This document shows, piece after piece, positions 29,627 through 38,434 of a stretch of 64,000 bases of DNA. Made by a program: the position numbers and the translations under genes. The notes below the pieces were generated by a model, which worked only from the letters and a program-made list of their open reading frames with translations, had not been told where the DNA came from and searched no databases. The stretch is from JANPIX01 sp031425195 (GTDB lineage Bacteria; Pseudomonadota; Alphaproteobacteria; Rhodobacterales; Rhodobacteraceae): contig JANPIX010000009.1 in NCBI GenBank assembly GCA_031425195.1, forward strand, positions 310,001 through 374,000. Direction: 5' to 3'. Each line of letters opens with the position of its first letter. The first letter of the stretch is position 1.

Positions 29627-30567
29627 CCCGCCTTTTGCGCCGCCCGTGGATCTGGTCCTTCGTTGCCGCGGCAAGCGTGTGGATCGTCACCGTCCTCGCC
29701 ACCGCCGGGGCCAGCAGCGTGGGCCTGTCGCAGGCGGCACTGACCTTTGCCGCCTTCAGCGTCATCGTCGGGCTGGGCCAGATGTTCGTCATCACCCTTG
29801 GGCCCGGCAACATCGACCTCGCGGTGCCCGCCACCATGACGCTGTCGGGCACAGTCGCGCTCAAATACATGGACACGCAGAACACCCTGATACTGCACGG
29901 ACTGCTCATCGCCGTGGCCATCGGTGCGGCAGTCGGCCTTGCCAACTATGCGCTGATCAAGGCGCTGCGCATTCCCCCGATCATCGCCACCCTGTCCAGC
30001 AGCTTTATCGTGCTGTCGACGGCGATCTGGACGAACCGCGGCCTGCGCGTCAAACCGCCCGAGATTCTCGCCGATTTCACCATACGGTCCACCATCGGCA
30101 TCCCCAATCTGGCATGGATCGCCCTTCTTCTGTCGGTGCTGGCCTGGGTGCTTCTGATGCGCACCGTCTATGGCCGGTGGATCGCCGCCATCGGGCAAAG
30201 CCTGCCTGCCGCCCGCATGGCGGGGCTTCCCGTCGATGGGGTCCGGGCGGCAACCTATGTGCTCTGTTCGGTGCTGGCCGCCGTCTGCGGCTTTCTTCTC
30301 GCCTGCTTTTCGGGGGGTGCTGCCCTGAACATGGGCGCCGAATACCTGCTGATGTCGATTGCCGTCGTCGTGATCGGCGGCACCGCCGTCGCAGGCGGCA
30401 ACAGCAACGTGCCGGGCATCTGGGGCGCATCCTTGTTCATGTTCCTCGTCGTGTCGATGCTCAACACTTACGGCTTCGGGGCCGGGGTGCGCCTGATCCT
30501 GACCGGCCTCATCATCATCACCGTCATCCTGCTTGCCAGCCGAAAACCCGGCCATGGCCGCACGTAA
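29623..30567 (+). CDS. Sugar ABC transporter permease 2 (RbsC-like)
   Basis: Second BPD_transp_2 permease of 314 residues. It carries GLGQMFVITLGPGNIDLAVPATM early and VVIGGTAVAGGNSNVPGIWGA late, which align with the matching loops of permease 1. Two different permeases imply a heterodimeric channel. The start ATG overlaps the previous stop as ATGA. The frame is open far upstream to 29065, but that part is an out-of-frame reading of permease 1. Confidence 0.9.
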   Translation: MTRLLRRPWIWSFVAAASVWIVTVLATAGASSVGLSQAALTFAAFSVIVGLGQMFVITLGPGNIDLAVPATMTLSGTVALKYMDTQNTLILHGLLIAVAIGAAVGLANYALIKALRIPPIIATLSSSFIVLSTAIWTNRGLRVKPPEILADFTIRSTIGIPNLAWIALLLSVLAWVLLMRTVYGRWIAAIGQSLPAARMAGLPVDGVRAATYVLCSVLAAVCGFLLACFSGGAALNMGAEYLLMSIAVVVIGGTAVAGGNSNVPGIWGASLFMFLVVSMLNTYGFGAGVRLILTGLIIITVILLASRKPGHGRT

Positions 30568-30579
30568 CCGGATTTCACC

Positions 30580-31491
30580 ATGACAATGCCGTATCAGACC
30601 GACGACCCCCGCTTTGCCGCCCTCCATATCGGCAGTGCCCATCTTGACCGGCTCGCCACGGGCCTGCGCTGGGCCGAAGGCCCGGTCTGGTTCGATGACC
30701 GCCAGTGCCTCTTGTTCAGCGACATCCCCAATCAGCGCATCCTGCAATGGGTTCCCGGCGCGGAAAACGCGCTGTCCACCTTTCGCGAACCGTCGAATTT
30801 TGCCAATGGCCACACCCGGGACCGTCAGGGCCGGCTGATCAGTTGCGAACACGGAACCCGCCGCGTGACCCGAACCGAATATGACGGCAGGATCACCGTC
30901 CTTGCCGACAGTTTTCAGGGCAAGCGATTGAATTCTCCCAATGATGTGGTCGTCCACATGGATGGCAGCATCTGGTTCACCGATCCCACCTACGGCATCA
31001 TGTCCGATTACGAAGGCTTCAAGTCCGAGCCCGAACAATCCGCCCGCCACGTCTTTCGCCTTGATCCCGTGACCGGCGTGCTCGCCAGCGTCGTGGACGA
31101 TTTCCGCCAACCGAACGGCCTTGCATTTTCGCCCGATCACACCCGCCTTTACATCGCCGACAGCGCGGCAAGCCACGATCCAGCAGCCCCCCGCCACATC
31201 CGCGCCTTTGATGTGGCCGCAGGCCGCCTGACCGGCGGCGCGGTATTCGCCCTGATCGACAACGGCCTGCCCGACGGCATCCGCACCGACATCCACGGCA
31301 ACCTGTGGTCCAGTGCGGGCGACGGCGTGCATTGCTTTGCCCCCGACGGCACGCGCCTTGGCAAGGTGCTGGTGCCCGAAGTGGTGGCGAACCTCACCTT
31401 CGGCGGCCCCCGCCGCAACCGCCTGTTCATCACCGCCACAACATCGGTCTACGCCGTCTATCTGACGACCACCGGCGCGCAACAGCCCTGA
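30580..31491 (+). CDS. SMP-30/gluconolactonase/LRE family protein
   Basis: Six-bladed propeller lactonase-like protein of 303 residues. Metal-site segments are visible: the glutamate in WAEGPVWFDD near residue 34, LNSPNDVVVHMDGSIWFTDPTYG and PNGLAFSPDHTRLYIADS. No signal peptide is seen. It is the last gene of the sugar-import operon, 12 bases after permease 2. An aldonolactone hydrolase role downstream of an imported sugar is a reasonable inference. ATG 30580 and ATG 30586 are both possible starts. Confidence 0.88.
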   Translation: MTMPYQTDDPRFAALHIGSAHLDRLATGLRWAEGPVWFDDRQCLLFSDIPNQRILQWVPGAENALSTFREPSNFANGHTRDRQGRLISCEHGTRRVTRTEYDGRITVLADSFQGKRLNSPNDVVVHMDGSIWFTDPTYGIMSDYEGFKSEPEQSARHVFRLDPVTGVLASVVDDFRQPNGLAFSPDHTRLYIADSAASHDPAAPRHIRAFDVAAGRLTGGAVFALIDNGLPDGIRTDIHGNLWSSAGDGVHCFAPDGTRLGKVLVPEVVANLTFGGPRRNRLFITATTSVYAVYLTTTGAQQP

Positions 31492-31500
31492 TCCGGTCAG

Positions 31501-31586
31501 TGGTGGCCGCTGTGGGAATCGAACCCACATGGGCAAAGCCCGAGGGATTTTAAGTCCCTTCCGTCTACCAGTTTCGGCAAGCGGCC
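31501..31586 (-). tRNA. tRNA-Leu (anticodon UAA)
   Basis: Read on the minus strand, the acceptor stem GGCCGCT pairs with AGCGGCC, the D stem is CCG/CGG, the anticodon loop reads CTTAAAA with anticodon TAA, and the T arm is GTGGGTTCGATTCCCAC. A variable arm (CTCGGGCTTTGCCCAT region) marks a class II tRNA. The discriminator A and CCA are encoded at 31501-31504. Confidence 0.96.
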
Positions 31587-31752
31587 CTGTCGTGTCTTTA
31601 GGCGGCAGCGCCCCCCGCCTCAAGAACCATTTCGCCCCGTGCACCCGCGCACAGCCATCCTGCGGAAAATTGTCAGAACATGCCGGTCGCTGCGATTGAC
31701 GACTGCCGCCCCGTTCGCCAGAACAGGCCGTGGTTCAACAGGGGGGCACTAC

Positions 31753-32457
31753 TTGGGCAAGATCTACGAAACGGCAGACGCCGCATTATCGGGACTGCTG
31801 TTTGACGGCATGTTCATCGCCAGCGGCGGCTTCGGCCTGTGCGGCATCCCTGAACTGTCCATCGCCGCCATCCGCAAGGCGGGCACCCGCAACCTGACCA
31901 TCGCTTCCAACAACGCAGGCGTCGACGGATTCGGCCTTGGCGTGCTCTTGGAATCGCGGCAGGTCAGCAAGATGATCAGCTCCTACGTCGGCGAAAACGC
32001 CGAATTCATGCGCCAGTATCTGTCGGGCGAACTGCAGCTTGAATTCAATCCCCAGGGCACGCTGGCCGAACGCATGCGCGCGGGCGGTGCGGGCATCCCC
32101 GGTTTTTACACCAAGACAGGTGTGGGCACCGTCATTGCCGAGGGCAAGGAACACAAGGAATTCAACGGCCAGACCTATATCCTTGAAACCGGCATCGTGG
32201 CCGACCTTTCCATCGTCAAGGCGTGGAAGGCCGATCCGTCAGGCAACCTTGTCTTCCGCAAGACCGCGCGAAACTTCAACCCCCCCGCCGCCACCTGCGG
32301 CAAGATCTGCGTGGCCGAGGTGGAGGAAATCGTCCCCCTGGGCAGCCTTGACCCCGACACCATCCACCTGCCCGGCATCTATGTGCACCGCCTTGTGCAG
32401 GGCACCCACGAAAAGCGCATCGAACAACGCACCGTCCGCAAAAGGGAGTCTGTCTGA
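31753..32457 (+). CDS. scoA: 3-oxoacid CoA-transferase, subunit A
   Basis: Alpha subunit of a two-subunit succinyl-CoA:3-ketoacid (or acetoacetyl) CoA-transferase used in ketone-body and short-chain acid metabolism. The CoA-transferase glycine motif is [10 protein letters not shown], and [13 protein letters not shown] and [19 protein letters not shown] follow in the usual order. I start at TTG 31753: GGGGGG lies about seven bases upstream, and the product then begins [11 protein letters not shown] as in homologues. The frame is open back to 31639. The 234-residue length is typical. Subunit B overlaps by one base. Confidence 0.92.
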   Translation: MGKIYETADAALSGLLFDGMFIASGGFGLCGIPELSIAAIRKAGTRNLTIASNNAGVDGFGLGVLLESRQVSKMISSYVGENAEFMRQYLSGELQLEFNPQGTLAERMRAGGAGIPGFYTKTGVGTVIAEGKEHKEFNGQTYILETGIVADLSIVKAWKADPSGNLVFRKTARNFNPPAATCGKICVAEVEEIVPLGSLDPDTIHLPGIYVHRLVQGTHEKRIEQRTVRKRESV

Positions 32458-33083
32458 TGTGGGATCGCAACCAGATGGCCGCCCGTGCGGCGCAGGAACT
32501 TCAGGACGGCACCTATGTCAACCTTGGCATCGGCATCCCGACACTTGTGTCGAACTACATCCCCGCAGGTGTCAGCGTCACGCTGCAATCCGAAAACGGG
32601 ATGCTCGGCATGGGCCCCTTCCCCTTTGAAGGCGAAGAAGACGCCGACCTGATCAACGCGGGCAAGCAGACCATCACCGAACTGCCCCAGACCGCGTTTT
32701 TCGATTCCGCCCAAAGTTTCGCGATGATCCGGGGCGGCAAGATTGCCATGGCGATCCTTGGCGCGATGGAAGTGGCCGAAAACGGCGATCTTGCGAACTG
32801 GATGATCCCCGGCAAACTCGTCAAGGGCATGGGCGGTGCGATGGACCTTGTGGCAGGCGTGGGCCGCGTGGTTGTGGTGATGGATCACACCTCGAAACAC
32901 GGCGAATCCAAGGTGCTGCGTCGCTGCACCCTGCCGCTGACGGGTCAGGCCGTGGTCAACCGCATCATCACCAATCTGGGCGTGCTTGACGTGGTGCCGG
33001 GCGGTCTGAAACTGGTGCAACTGGCCGAAGGCGTGACCGAGGCGGAACTCCGCGCCGCCACCGAGGCGACGCTCGTCAACTGA
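32457..33083 (+). CDS. scoB: 3-oxoacid CoA-transferase, subunit B
   Basis: Beta subunit of 208 residues. The catalytic glutamate is E46 in [11 protein letters not shown], which forms the covalent CoA thioester. [10 protein letters not shown] and [11 protein letters not shown] are further family segments. ATG 32457 overlaps the subunit A stop (TGATG), giving coupled synthesis of the two chains. Succinyl-CoA or acetyl-CoA could be the donor. Confidence 0.93.
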   Translation: MWDRNQMAARAAQELQDGTYVNLGIGIPTLVSNYIPAGVSVTLQSENGMLGMGPFPFEGEEDADLINAGKQTITELPQTAFFDSAQSFAMIRGGKIAMAILGAMEVAENGDLANWMIPGKLVKGMGGAMDLVAGVGRVVVVMDHTSKHGESKVLRRCTLPLTGQAVVNRIITNLGVLDVVPGGLKLVQLAEGVTEAELRAATEATLVN

Positions 33084-33088
33084 TTGCA

Positions 33089-33115
33089 GACAGGCCGGGA
33101 GTCCCCCGGCCTGTC
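33089..33115 (+). terminator. Strong hairpin after the CoA-transferase genes
   Basis: An 11-bp perfect GC-rich stem (33089-33099 with 33105-33115, loop AGTCC) sits six bases after the stop codon. No T-run follows, so it may be a processing or stability element rather than a classical terminator. Confidence 0.6.
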
Positions 33116-33133
33116 CGCAAATCCGTAACGAAA

Positions 33134-33325
33134 TCAGTCGTTCTTGTGGCTTTGACGTCCGGCATTGGCGTGCTGCTCGGGCGTGCCGCTACGGGTGCCA
33201 CCGCCGCTTTTGCTTGCGCCCGACTTGGAAGCCGAACCCTTGCTGTCGTCATTCTTGTGGCTCTGACGGCCCGCTTCCGCGTGCTGCTGAGGTGTGCCGC
33301 CCTGAGTGCCTTTTTTGTCAGCCAT
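33134..33325 (-). CDS. Small hydrophilic protein with two near-identical 17-residue repeats (KGG/stress-protein-like)
   Basis: 63-residue protein, very rich in Gly, Ser, Lys, Gln and His and lacking hydrophobic segments. Residues 10-26 and 47-63 are the same unit (GTPxQHAxAGRQSHKND) with two substitutions. A Lys/Ser/Gly linker joins them. The unit resembles the stress-induced KGG motif of YciG-type proteins, but the match is distant. GGAG lies eight bases before ATG 33325, and the frame continues to 33373 without a better start. Function unknown; an unfolded, stress-related protein is likely. Confidence 0.68.
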   Translation of the reverse strand: MADKKGTQGGTPQQHAEAGRQSHKNDDSKGSASKSGASKSGGGTRSGTPEQHANAGRQSHKND

Positions 33326-33431
33326 GATCAGTTCTCCGGTTTTGCGACTGGGTGCATCCAGCCCGCCTGTCAAACCCGATCACATCAAAAATGTTCCGCA
33401 ATCTGCCGCTGCGTCGGCCACGCCCGGCCCA

Positions 33432-34316
33432 TCAGTTGCTCGCCAGGATGACCTTGAACACGCAGGGGTCGGATACCAGTTCCGGCGGCGTCTCGCACAG
33501 ACCCTGCGCCACCTGCCAGGCGGCAAGCACCTTGGGCACATAGTCCCGCGTTTCCGCATAGGGCGGCACGCCGGCGTTGTTTTCGACGGCGCCTTCGCCG
33601 GAATTATAGGCGGCCAGCACCATCAGCGGGTCACGGTCGAACCGCTTCATCAACCAGTCAAGATAGGCCACGCCCCCCTTGATGTTCTGCCCCGGATCGG
33701 TGGAATCGGTGACGCCGAACCGCTCTGCCGTGGCCGGGATCAACTGCATCAACCCCTGCGCCCCGGCCGAACTGACGGCATCGGCGCGCCCCGCACTTTC
33801 AATGCCGATCACCGCCAGAACCAGCGCCGGCGAAACCTCGGTGCCGATTGTCGCCGTCAGAATGTCCTTGCCATAGGTTTCCGCGATTTCCTGCATGTGC
33901 TGCATCCGCGGCGCCCGCACCGAAGCCCCGCCCGGCCCCTGTGCCAGCGCCGCCATGGCAAGGGGAAACCGCCCCTGAACCGCGTTCTGCCCCGTCGGAA
34001 CCGTATCCCAGAACCACGAATAATCCGAACTCACGCTGCCAGCCGACCCTGCGTCGCGATCATCTGGCGATCCTTCGGCCACTTCGGTTGGTGCGTCCTC
34101 CACTGGCAAAGGATCAGGCTTTTTCGGCACAGCCAACCGCCGTGCCTGTTCCACCGGGTCGATCTGCACTGTGATCCGTGGCCCTTTGGCGCCCGGCTCT
34201 GGCGCTTTGACCCGGCGAAAGGTAAAGTCCTCCTGCCCCAGCAAAACCTGGGCCTGGGCCATATCCGAACCCAACAGCACGAATGCCGTGATCACCTGCA
34301 CTGCCCATGTCCGCAT
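33432..34316 (-). CDS. Lytic transglycosylase (SLT domain), secreted
   Basis: Periplasmic murein lytic transglycosylase of 294 residues. A signal peptide covers residues ~1-22 (cleavage near AQAQ). A Pro/Ala/Asp-rich linker spans ~40-130, and the SLT domain lies at ~145-270. The catalytic glutamate is E173 in VIGIESAGRADA; SSAGAQGLMQLIPATAERFGV and LAAYNSGEGAV complete the family pattern. It diverges from the Flp pilin gene. It may open peptidoglycan for the pilus machine; that link is positional inference only. Confidence 0.9.
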   Translation of the reverse strand: MRTWAVQVITAFVLLGSDMAQAQVLLGQEDFTFRRVKAPEPGAKGPRITVQIDPVEQARRLAVPKKPDPLPVEDAPTEVAEGSPDDRDAGSAGSVSSDYSWFWDTVPTGQNAVQGRFPLAMAALAQGPGGASVRAPRMQHMQEIAETYGKDILTATIGTEVSPALVLAVIGIESAGRADAVSSAGAQGLMQLIPATAERFGVTDSTDPGQNIKGGVAYLDWLMKRFDRDPLMVLAAYNSGEGAVENNAGVPPYAETRDYVPKVLAAWQVAQGLCETPPELVSDPCVFKVILASN

Positions 34317-34688
34317 GTTGCGGAAGCCTCGATCGTTTCTTTTTTATTGCCCCAACTCTCGCAAAGAATCGTTAATGACGCCAGCCTTTCATGTTTTGAA
34401 TCGTGGCAGGAATGCCTCAATTGGCCCCGATTCGGGCAGCAATCGGTGAAACATCAACGTTCCAGACCCCTGCCCGCCCTTGACGTAGCGGCACAAGAAA
34501 CTGATTTTATTGACATATTCTGATACTTTGATTTTTTCTGAAAAAACGGAAACGTTTCCCAACTGCCGCCATGATTCAGGATCTATATCGCTCCATGCCA
34601 AACGGAGATCGGACCGGAACAGAGGCCGGAGCGAGTTGACCCGAGGCGAGCGACTGATACTGATCAACTCCCAGGAAAGGGTAACATT
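34317..34688 (+). promoter_or_regulatory. 372-base divergent intergenic region: promoter and leader of the Flp pilin
   Basis: No coding signal is seen. An AT-rich island (about 34490-34560) contrasts with the GC-rich surroundings. It holds TTGACA at 34510-34515 and the perfect palindrome GGAAACGTTTCC at 34548-34559. A -10-like TATATC lies at 34584-34589. A minus-strand TTAACGAT element (34375-34368) faces the transglycosylase gene and resembles half of the CtrA-like site at 38435. AGGAAAGG before the pilin ATG is a strong ribosome site. Confidence 0.4.
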
Positions 34689-34889
34689 ATGCTGAACCTG
34701 TTCAAGAACTTCGCAAATGACGAAGCTGGCGCCGTGACTGTTGACTGGGTCGTTCTGACCGCAGGCATCGTTGTTCTGGGCGTGGTCGTCATGCAGACCA
34801 TCTCCACAAGCGTCACCGATCTTGCTGGCGAAATCGCCACCCAGGTTTCGCTGACCCCGGTTGGCGGCGCTGGCCCGACCACCCCCTGA
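34689..34889 (+). CDS. Flp-type pilin (major pilus subunit candidate)
   Basis: 66-residue type IVb pilin precursor. A short leader ends at Gly14, followed by the mature N-terminus AVTVDWVVLTAGIVVLGVVVM, one hydrophobic helix. The prepilin peptidase site G/A with an acidic residue at mature position 5 (Asp19) is kept. Asp-Trp replaces the usual Glu-Tyr pair. The tail is Gly/Thr/Pro-rich (GGAGPTTP). It has the strongest ribosome site of the locus and is followed at once by a terminator, as expected for a highly expressed subunit made apart from the assembly genes. Confidence 0.85.
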   Translation: MLNLFKNFANDEAGAVTVDWVVLTAGIVVLGVVVMQTISTSVTDLAGEIATQVSLTPVGGAGPTTP

Positions 34890-34917
34890 GCCATCCTTTC
34901 GGATTGGCAAAGATTTG

Positions 34918-34947
34918 GGCCGCATCCTCGATGCGGCCTTTTCTTTT
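34918..34947 (+). terminator. Rho-independent terminator of the pilin gene
   Basis: A 9-bp perfect stem GGCCGCATC / GATGCGGCC (loop CTC) is followed by TTTTCTTTT. It separates the pilin transcript from the downstream assembly genes. Confidence 0.88.
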
Positions 34948-35222
34948 GGCAAAGTTGTCAATCGGCGCATGATACCGCCCGGGCGACAACAGGATGGCAT
35001 CACTGCCCGGCCATGATTGCCGATGAATGATCCCAACCGCTCGGCGTCTTTCCCGCATCAGACGGCCGGTGTTCCTGATCTTTGATCTTGTGCTTGTGGC
35101 AGACCTCAAGTTTGGTATGGGGCATGTTTGTAATGCCGCGGGTGTGTAACCGGCCCGCCGCTTTTAATGGTATGTAAAGGTGCAGACCGCTGGGGTGGGG
35201 CTGCTGCAATAGGGGAATATCG
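34948..35222 (+). other. Intergenic region before cpaB
   Basis: About 275 bases with no open frame that looks coding on either strand. It presumably holds the cpaB promoter, since a terminator precedes it, but no convincing -35/-10 pair was found. GGGGAAT just before ATG 35223 is the cpaB ribosome site. Confidence 0.4.
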
Positions 35223-36062
35223 ATGAGAATGGTATTTGGACTGGTTTTGATCCTTGGGCTGGGTCTGGCCGGCTTTGCGGTTTACATGGTGAACGGATAC
35301 ATCAGCCAAACGCAGGCCGAGCTGGAGGCGGAACGCGCGGCCCGTCTCAAGGCAGGGCCGATGGTCGAAGTGTATGTGGTGAACAAGCCGCTGAATTACG
35401 GCGACGTTCTGACACCCGAAGACGTGCAGAAAATTCTGTGGCCCGAAGCGGCCTTGCCCGAAACGATCTTCCGTGACGAAGCCGTGCTGTTCCCTGTCGG
35501 GGCCGATCCGCGCTATGTCCTGCGCCAGATGGAAAAATTCGAACCCGTTCTGGCCATCAAGGTCACTGAACCGGGCGAAGCCGCGGGTCTGACATCGCGC
35601 CTTGCCAAGGGGATGCGAGCCTTTGCCATCAAGGTTGACGTGGCCTCTGGCGTGTCGGGCTTTGTGCAGCCGAACGATTTTGTCGATATCTACTGGACCG
35701 GCACATCCACCACGGGCGGGGACATCACCCAACTGATCGAAACCGCCATGAAGATCATCGCCGTGGATCAGGTCGCCAACAACGACCGCTCTGGCGAGGC
35801 GCTGGTGGCGCGCACCGTCACCGTGGAAGCGACCCCCGAACAGGTTGCCCGCCTGGCCCAGGCGCAGGCCACCGGGCGTCTTGCCCTGTCCCTTGTCGGC
35901 AGCGGTGACGACGTGGCGGCCACCAGTGTAGAGATCGACCAGAACGAACTTCTGGGCGTGGAAGAGGCGCAGCGCCCTGCCCCCGTGCAGGCGCAAGAGG
36001 TGTGCACCGTCCGCACACGCAAGGGCACCGAAATCGTCGAAATCCCGGTTCCCTGCCCCTGA
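35223..36062 (+). CDS. cpaB: Flp pilus assembly protein CpaB/RcpC
   Basis: Periplasmic pilus assembly factor of 279 residues, anchored by an N-terminal hydrophobic helix (residues ~4-22). The SAF domain follows, with VEVYVVNKPLNYGDVLTPEDVQKILWP at ~45-70, and then the CpaB/RcpC core with GMRAFAIKVDVASGVSGFVQPNDFVDIYW. RcpC is thought to modulate the secretin. It opens the run of assembly genes on this strand. Confidence 0.93.
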   Translation: MRMVFGLVLILGLGLAGFAVYMVNGYISQTQAELEAERAARLKAGPMVEVYVVNKPLNYGDVLTPEDVQKILWPEAALPETIFRDEAVLFPVGADPRYVLRQMEKFEPVLAIKVTEPGEAAGLTSRLAKGMRAFAIKVDVASGVSGFVQPNDFVDIYWTGTSTTGGDITQLIETAMKIIAVDQVANNDRSGEALVARTVTVEATPEQVARLAQAQATGRLALSLVGSGDDVAATSVEIDQNELLGVEEAQRPAPVQAQEVCTVRTRKGTEIVEIPVPCP

Positions 36063-36264
36063 TCTGTCCGATTTGACCCGATGGCGCGGCCACCTTATCT
36101 GGGGCCGCGCCATTTTTCTTTGCTACCTATAGGTGTTTACGCTTCGTCACCCTTATGCCTGTTGCAGGTTATCCACACGAGCATTGCCCTCCAACCTTTT
36201 GATTCTTGCAATAAAAGAACATCTACTTCATCTTCCTTGCAAGAACGGGCGAAAGAGACCCGGG

Positions 36265-37710
36265 ATGGGGCGTGATCGGAAAGGCAGGTCACACGTGAGC
36301 ATACAGAAATACTTGACCGCTGGGTTGCTGGGGCTTGCCCTGTCAACAACAGCGCTGACGATGGTGTCTGCACAGACACTCAAAATCATGGAAGGTGCGC
36401 CCACCAGCGCGCTGAACGTTCCGATGAACCGGGCTGTCGTCGTCGAAAGCGACACCCCCTTTGCGGATATTTCCATCGCCAACCCTGGCATCGCGGACAT
36501 CTCGACGCTGACCGACCGGACGATCTATGTCCTCGGCAAGGCACCGGGGCGCACCACGATGACGATTCTGGGGGCCGATGGTCAACTGATCGCCAACGTC
36601 GAAGTGCAGGTCGCACCCGATGTTGCCGAATTCAAGGAACGTCTGCGCCAGATCCTTCCCGGCGAGGCGATCGAAGTGCGCACCGCCAACGATGGCATCG
36701 TCCTTTCCGGCACCGTGTCGTCCACGGCCAAACTGGACCGCGCCCTTGATCTTGCCCAGCGTTACGCGCCCGAACGCGTGTCCAACCTGATGAGCGTGGG
36801 CGGCGTGCAGCAAGTGATGCTGAAGGTCCGCTTTGCCGAAATGCAGCGTTCGGTCGCCAAGAACCTGTCCTCCTCGGTCGGTCTGACGGGCGGCGGCAAC
36901 AACGGCGGGTTTACCGGCGGCTCCGGCGTCATCGCTGACGGTGCCAACCTACGCAACCTGTTCGACGGCGATCCCGATACAAACGTGGTGTCCGGCAACC
37001 CGTCCGAAGGCACCTTCGGTTTCGGCTTCACCTCGGGGTCGCTGACCTTTCAGGTGCTGCTCGAAGCACTGGAAACGCAAGGAATGGTCCGCACGCTTGC
37101 CGAACCGAACCTTACGGCCCTGTCCGGGCAGGAAGCCAAGTTTCTGGCCGGTGGCGAATATCCGATCCCGGTGGCCGACGGTAACGGCGGCATTTCCATC
37201 GAATACAAACCCTTCGGCGTGGAACTCAACTTCACCCCCGTCGTGGTCGATGAGGATGTCATCAACCTGACGATCAACGCGGCCGTGTCGTCCATCGACA
37301 ACACCGTGACCGTCGAAGCGAACGGCTTCTCTGTCAACGCCTTCAAACGCCGCGAAACCTCCACCACTGTGGAAATGCGCGACGGCGAAAGTTTTGCCAT
37401 CGCGGGCCTTCTGCAAGACGACTTCCGCGATCTGAAAGGTCAGGTTCCATGGCTGGGCGACGTTCCGGTTCTGGGTGCCCTGTTCCGCAGCTCCGACTAT
37501 CAGCGGGCGCAAAGCGAACTCGTGATCATTGTCACGCCGCACCTTGTCAGCCCCACCAACGGCGAGGCTTTGGCCCTGCCAACCGACAGGGTCCGCATTC
37601 CGACGGAACGCGAACTGTTCCTGTTCGGCAAAACAGCAGTCGGCAAAGGTGCTGCCGGGGAAGTCGCCCGACAGGATTTCAGCGGCTCCTACGGCTATGT
37701 GATGGAGTAA
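36265..37710 (+). CDS. cpaC: Flp pilus outer-membrane secretin CpaC/RcpA
   Basis: Type II/III secretin-like channel of about 481 residues. The signal peptide ends near TMVSAQT. An N-terminal pilus/BON region includes VPMNRAVVVESDTPFADISIANPGIADI, and the secretin core has VPWLGDVPVLGALFRS near the C-terminus. ATG 36265 (GAAAGAG upstream) and GTG 36295 (AGG eight bases before it) are both plausible; they change only the signal-peptide n-region. A 202-base gap before it could hold an internal promoter. Confidence 0.93.
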   Translation: MGRDRKGRSHVSIQKYLTAGLLGLALSTTALTMVSAQTLKIMEGAPTSALNVPMNRAVVVESDTPFADISIANPGIADISTLTDRTIYVLGKAPGRTTMTILGADGQLIANVEVQVAPDVAEFKERLRQILPGEAIEVRTANDGIVLSGTVSSTAKLDRALDLAQRYAPERVSNLMSVGGVQQVMLKVRFAEMQRSVAKNLSSSVGLTGGGNNGGFTGGSGVIADGANLRNLFDGDPDTNVVSGNPSEGTFGFGFTSGSLTFQVLLEALETQGMVRTLAEPNLTALSGQEAKFLAGGEYPIPVADGNGGISIEYKPFGVELNFTPVVVDEDVINLTINAAVSSIDNTVTVEANGFSVNAFKRRETSTTVEMRDGESFAIAGLLQDDFRDLKGQVPWLGDVPVLGALFRSSDYQRAQSELVIIVTPHLVSPTNGEALALPTDRVRIPTERELFLFGKTAVGKGAAGEVARQDFSGSYGYVME

Positions 37711-37714
37711 GCAG

Positions 37715-38356
37715 ATGAAAAACGTCAAAACGCTTGTCCTCAGCAGTGTCACAGCCCTTGCGCTTGCCGGTTGCGCCAACTTCAACGGCGAACTGGGTGC
37801 TGAAATCGACGATGGCACCTTCGGCAACGCCACAATGAACAACATGCTGCTTCAAAACGGCGAGTTGTCCTATACGCAGGCCCTTGGCGAACGTTTCGCC
37901 GCCGAGGTGCCGTCGACCGTGACCTTCGCCTTCAACAGCGATGTGATCGATGCCACTGCGGCTGCGGCCCTCGATGAACAGGCAAACTTCATCCGCCAGT
38001 TCCCCGAAGTGCGCTTCCGTGTCTACGGCCACACCGATCTTGTCGGATCCAACGCCTATAACAAGGCACTGGGTCAACGCCGGGCCGAGGCTGTGGTTGC
38101 CTATCTGGGCGCCAGGGGCATCAGCCGTTCTCGGCTGGAGGCGCTGGTTTCCTTCGGCAAGACGCAGCCTTTGATTGCAACACCGGGGCCGGAACAAAGA
38201 AACCGCCGCACCGTCACCGAAGTGTCCGGTTTCGTGGATAACCACCCTGCCCTGCTGAACGGCAAATACGCCGCAGTCATCATGCGAACCTACATCGACC
38301 TTGCGGAAAGGCCGCATCCGGCCAACCGCGAAGTCGAAGTGCAGATCACCGAATGA
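37715..38356 (+). CDS. OmpA-family lipoprotein of the Flp pilus locus
   Basis: 213-residue outer-membrane lipoprotein. The lipobox LAGC places the lipidated cysteine at residue 20. The OmpA peptidoglycan-binding domain covers ~65-150 (FAFNSDVIDATAAAALDEQA, GHTDLVGSNAYNKALGQRRAEAV). It starts four bases after cpaC and ends before a strong terminator. OmpA-like partners in tad loci are thought to tie the secretin to the cell wall. Confidence 0.88.
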   Translation: MKNVKTLVLSSVTALALAGCANFNGELGAEIDDGTFGNATMNNMLLQNGELSYTQALGERFAAEVPSTVTFAFNSDVIDATAAAALDEQANFIRQFPEVRFRVYGHTDLVGSNAYNKALGQRRAEAVVAYLGARGISRSRLEALVSFGKTQPLIATPGPEQRNRRTVTEVSGFVDNHPALLNGKYAAVIMRTYIDLAERPHPANREVEVQITE

Positions 38357-38381
38357 CCCTGCCACACCACTGACATTGATC

Positions 38382-38412
38382 GAGCGCGCCCCAGTGGCGC
38401 GCTCTTTCGTTT
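38382..38412 (+). terminator. Terminator after the cpaB-cpaC-ompA block
   Basis: A 9-bp stem GAGCGCGCC / GGCGCGCTC (loop CCAGT) is followed by TTTCGTTTCC. It implies that cpaE and later genes use a separate promoter. Confidence 0.82.
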
Positions 38413-38434
38413 CCTGAACAGAAAAAATCAAAGA

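Noticed and set aside
29398..31644. 748-residue minus-strand open frame across permease 2, the lactonase and the tRNA
   Set aside because: It runs antisense to well-supported genes and through a tRNA; composition is typical of shadow frames.
31501..31752. tRNA-Leu as an integration site
   Set aside because: No integrase, no direct repeat of the tRNA end and no foreign gene block was seen nearby.
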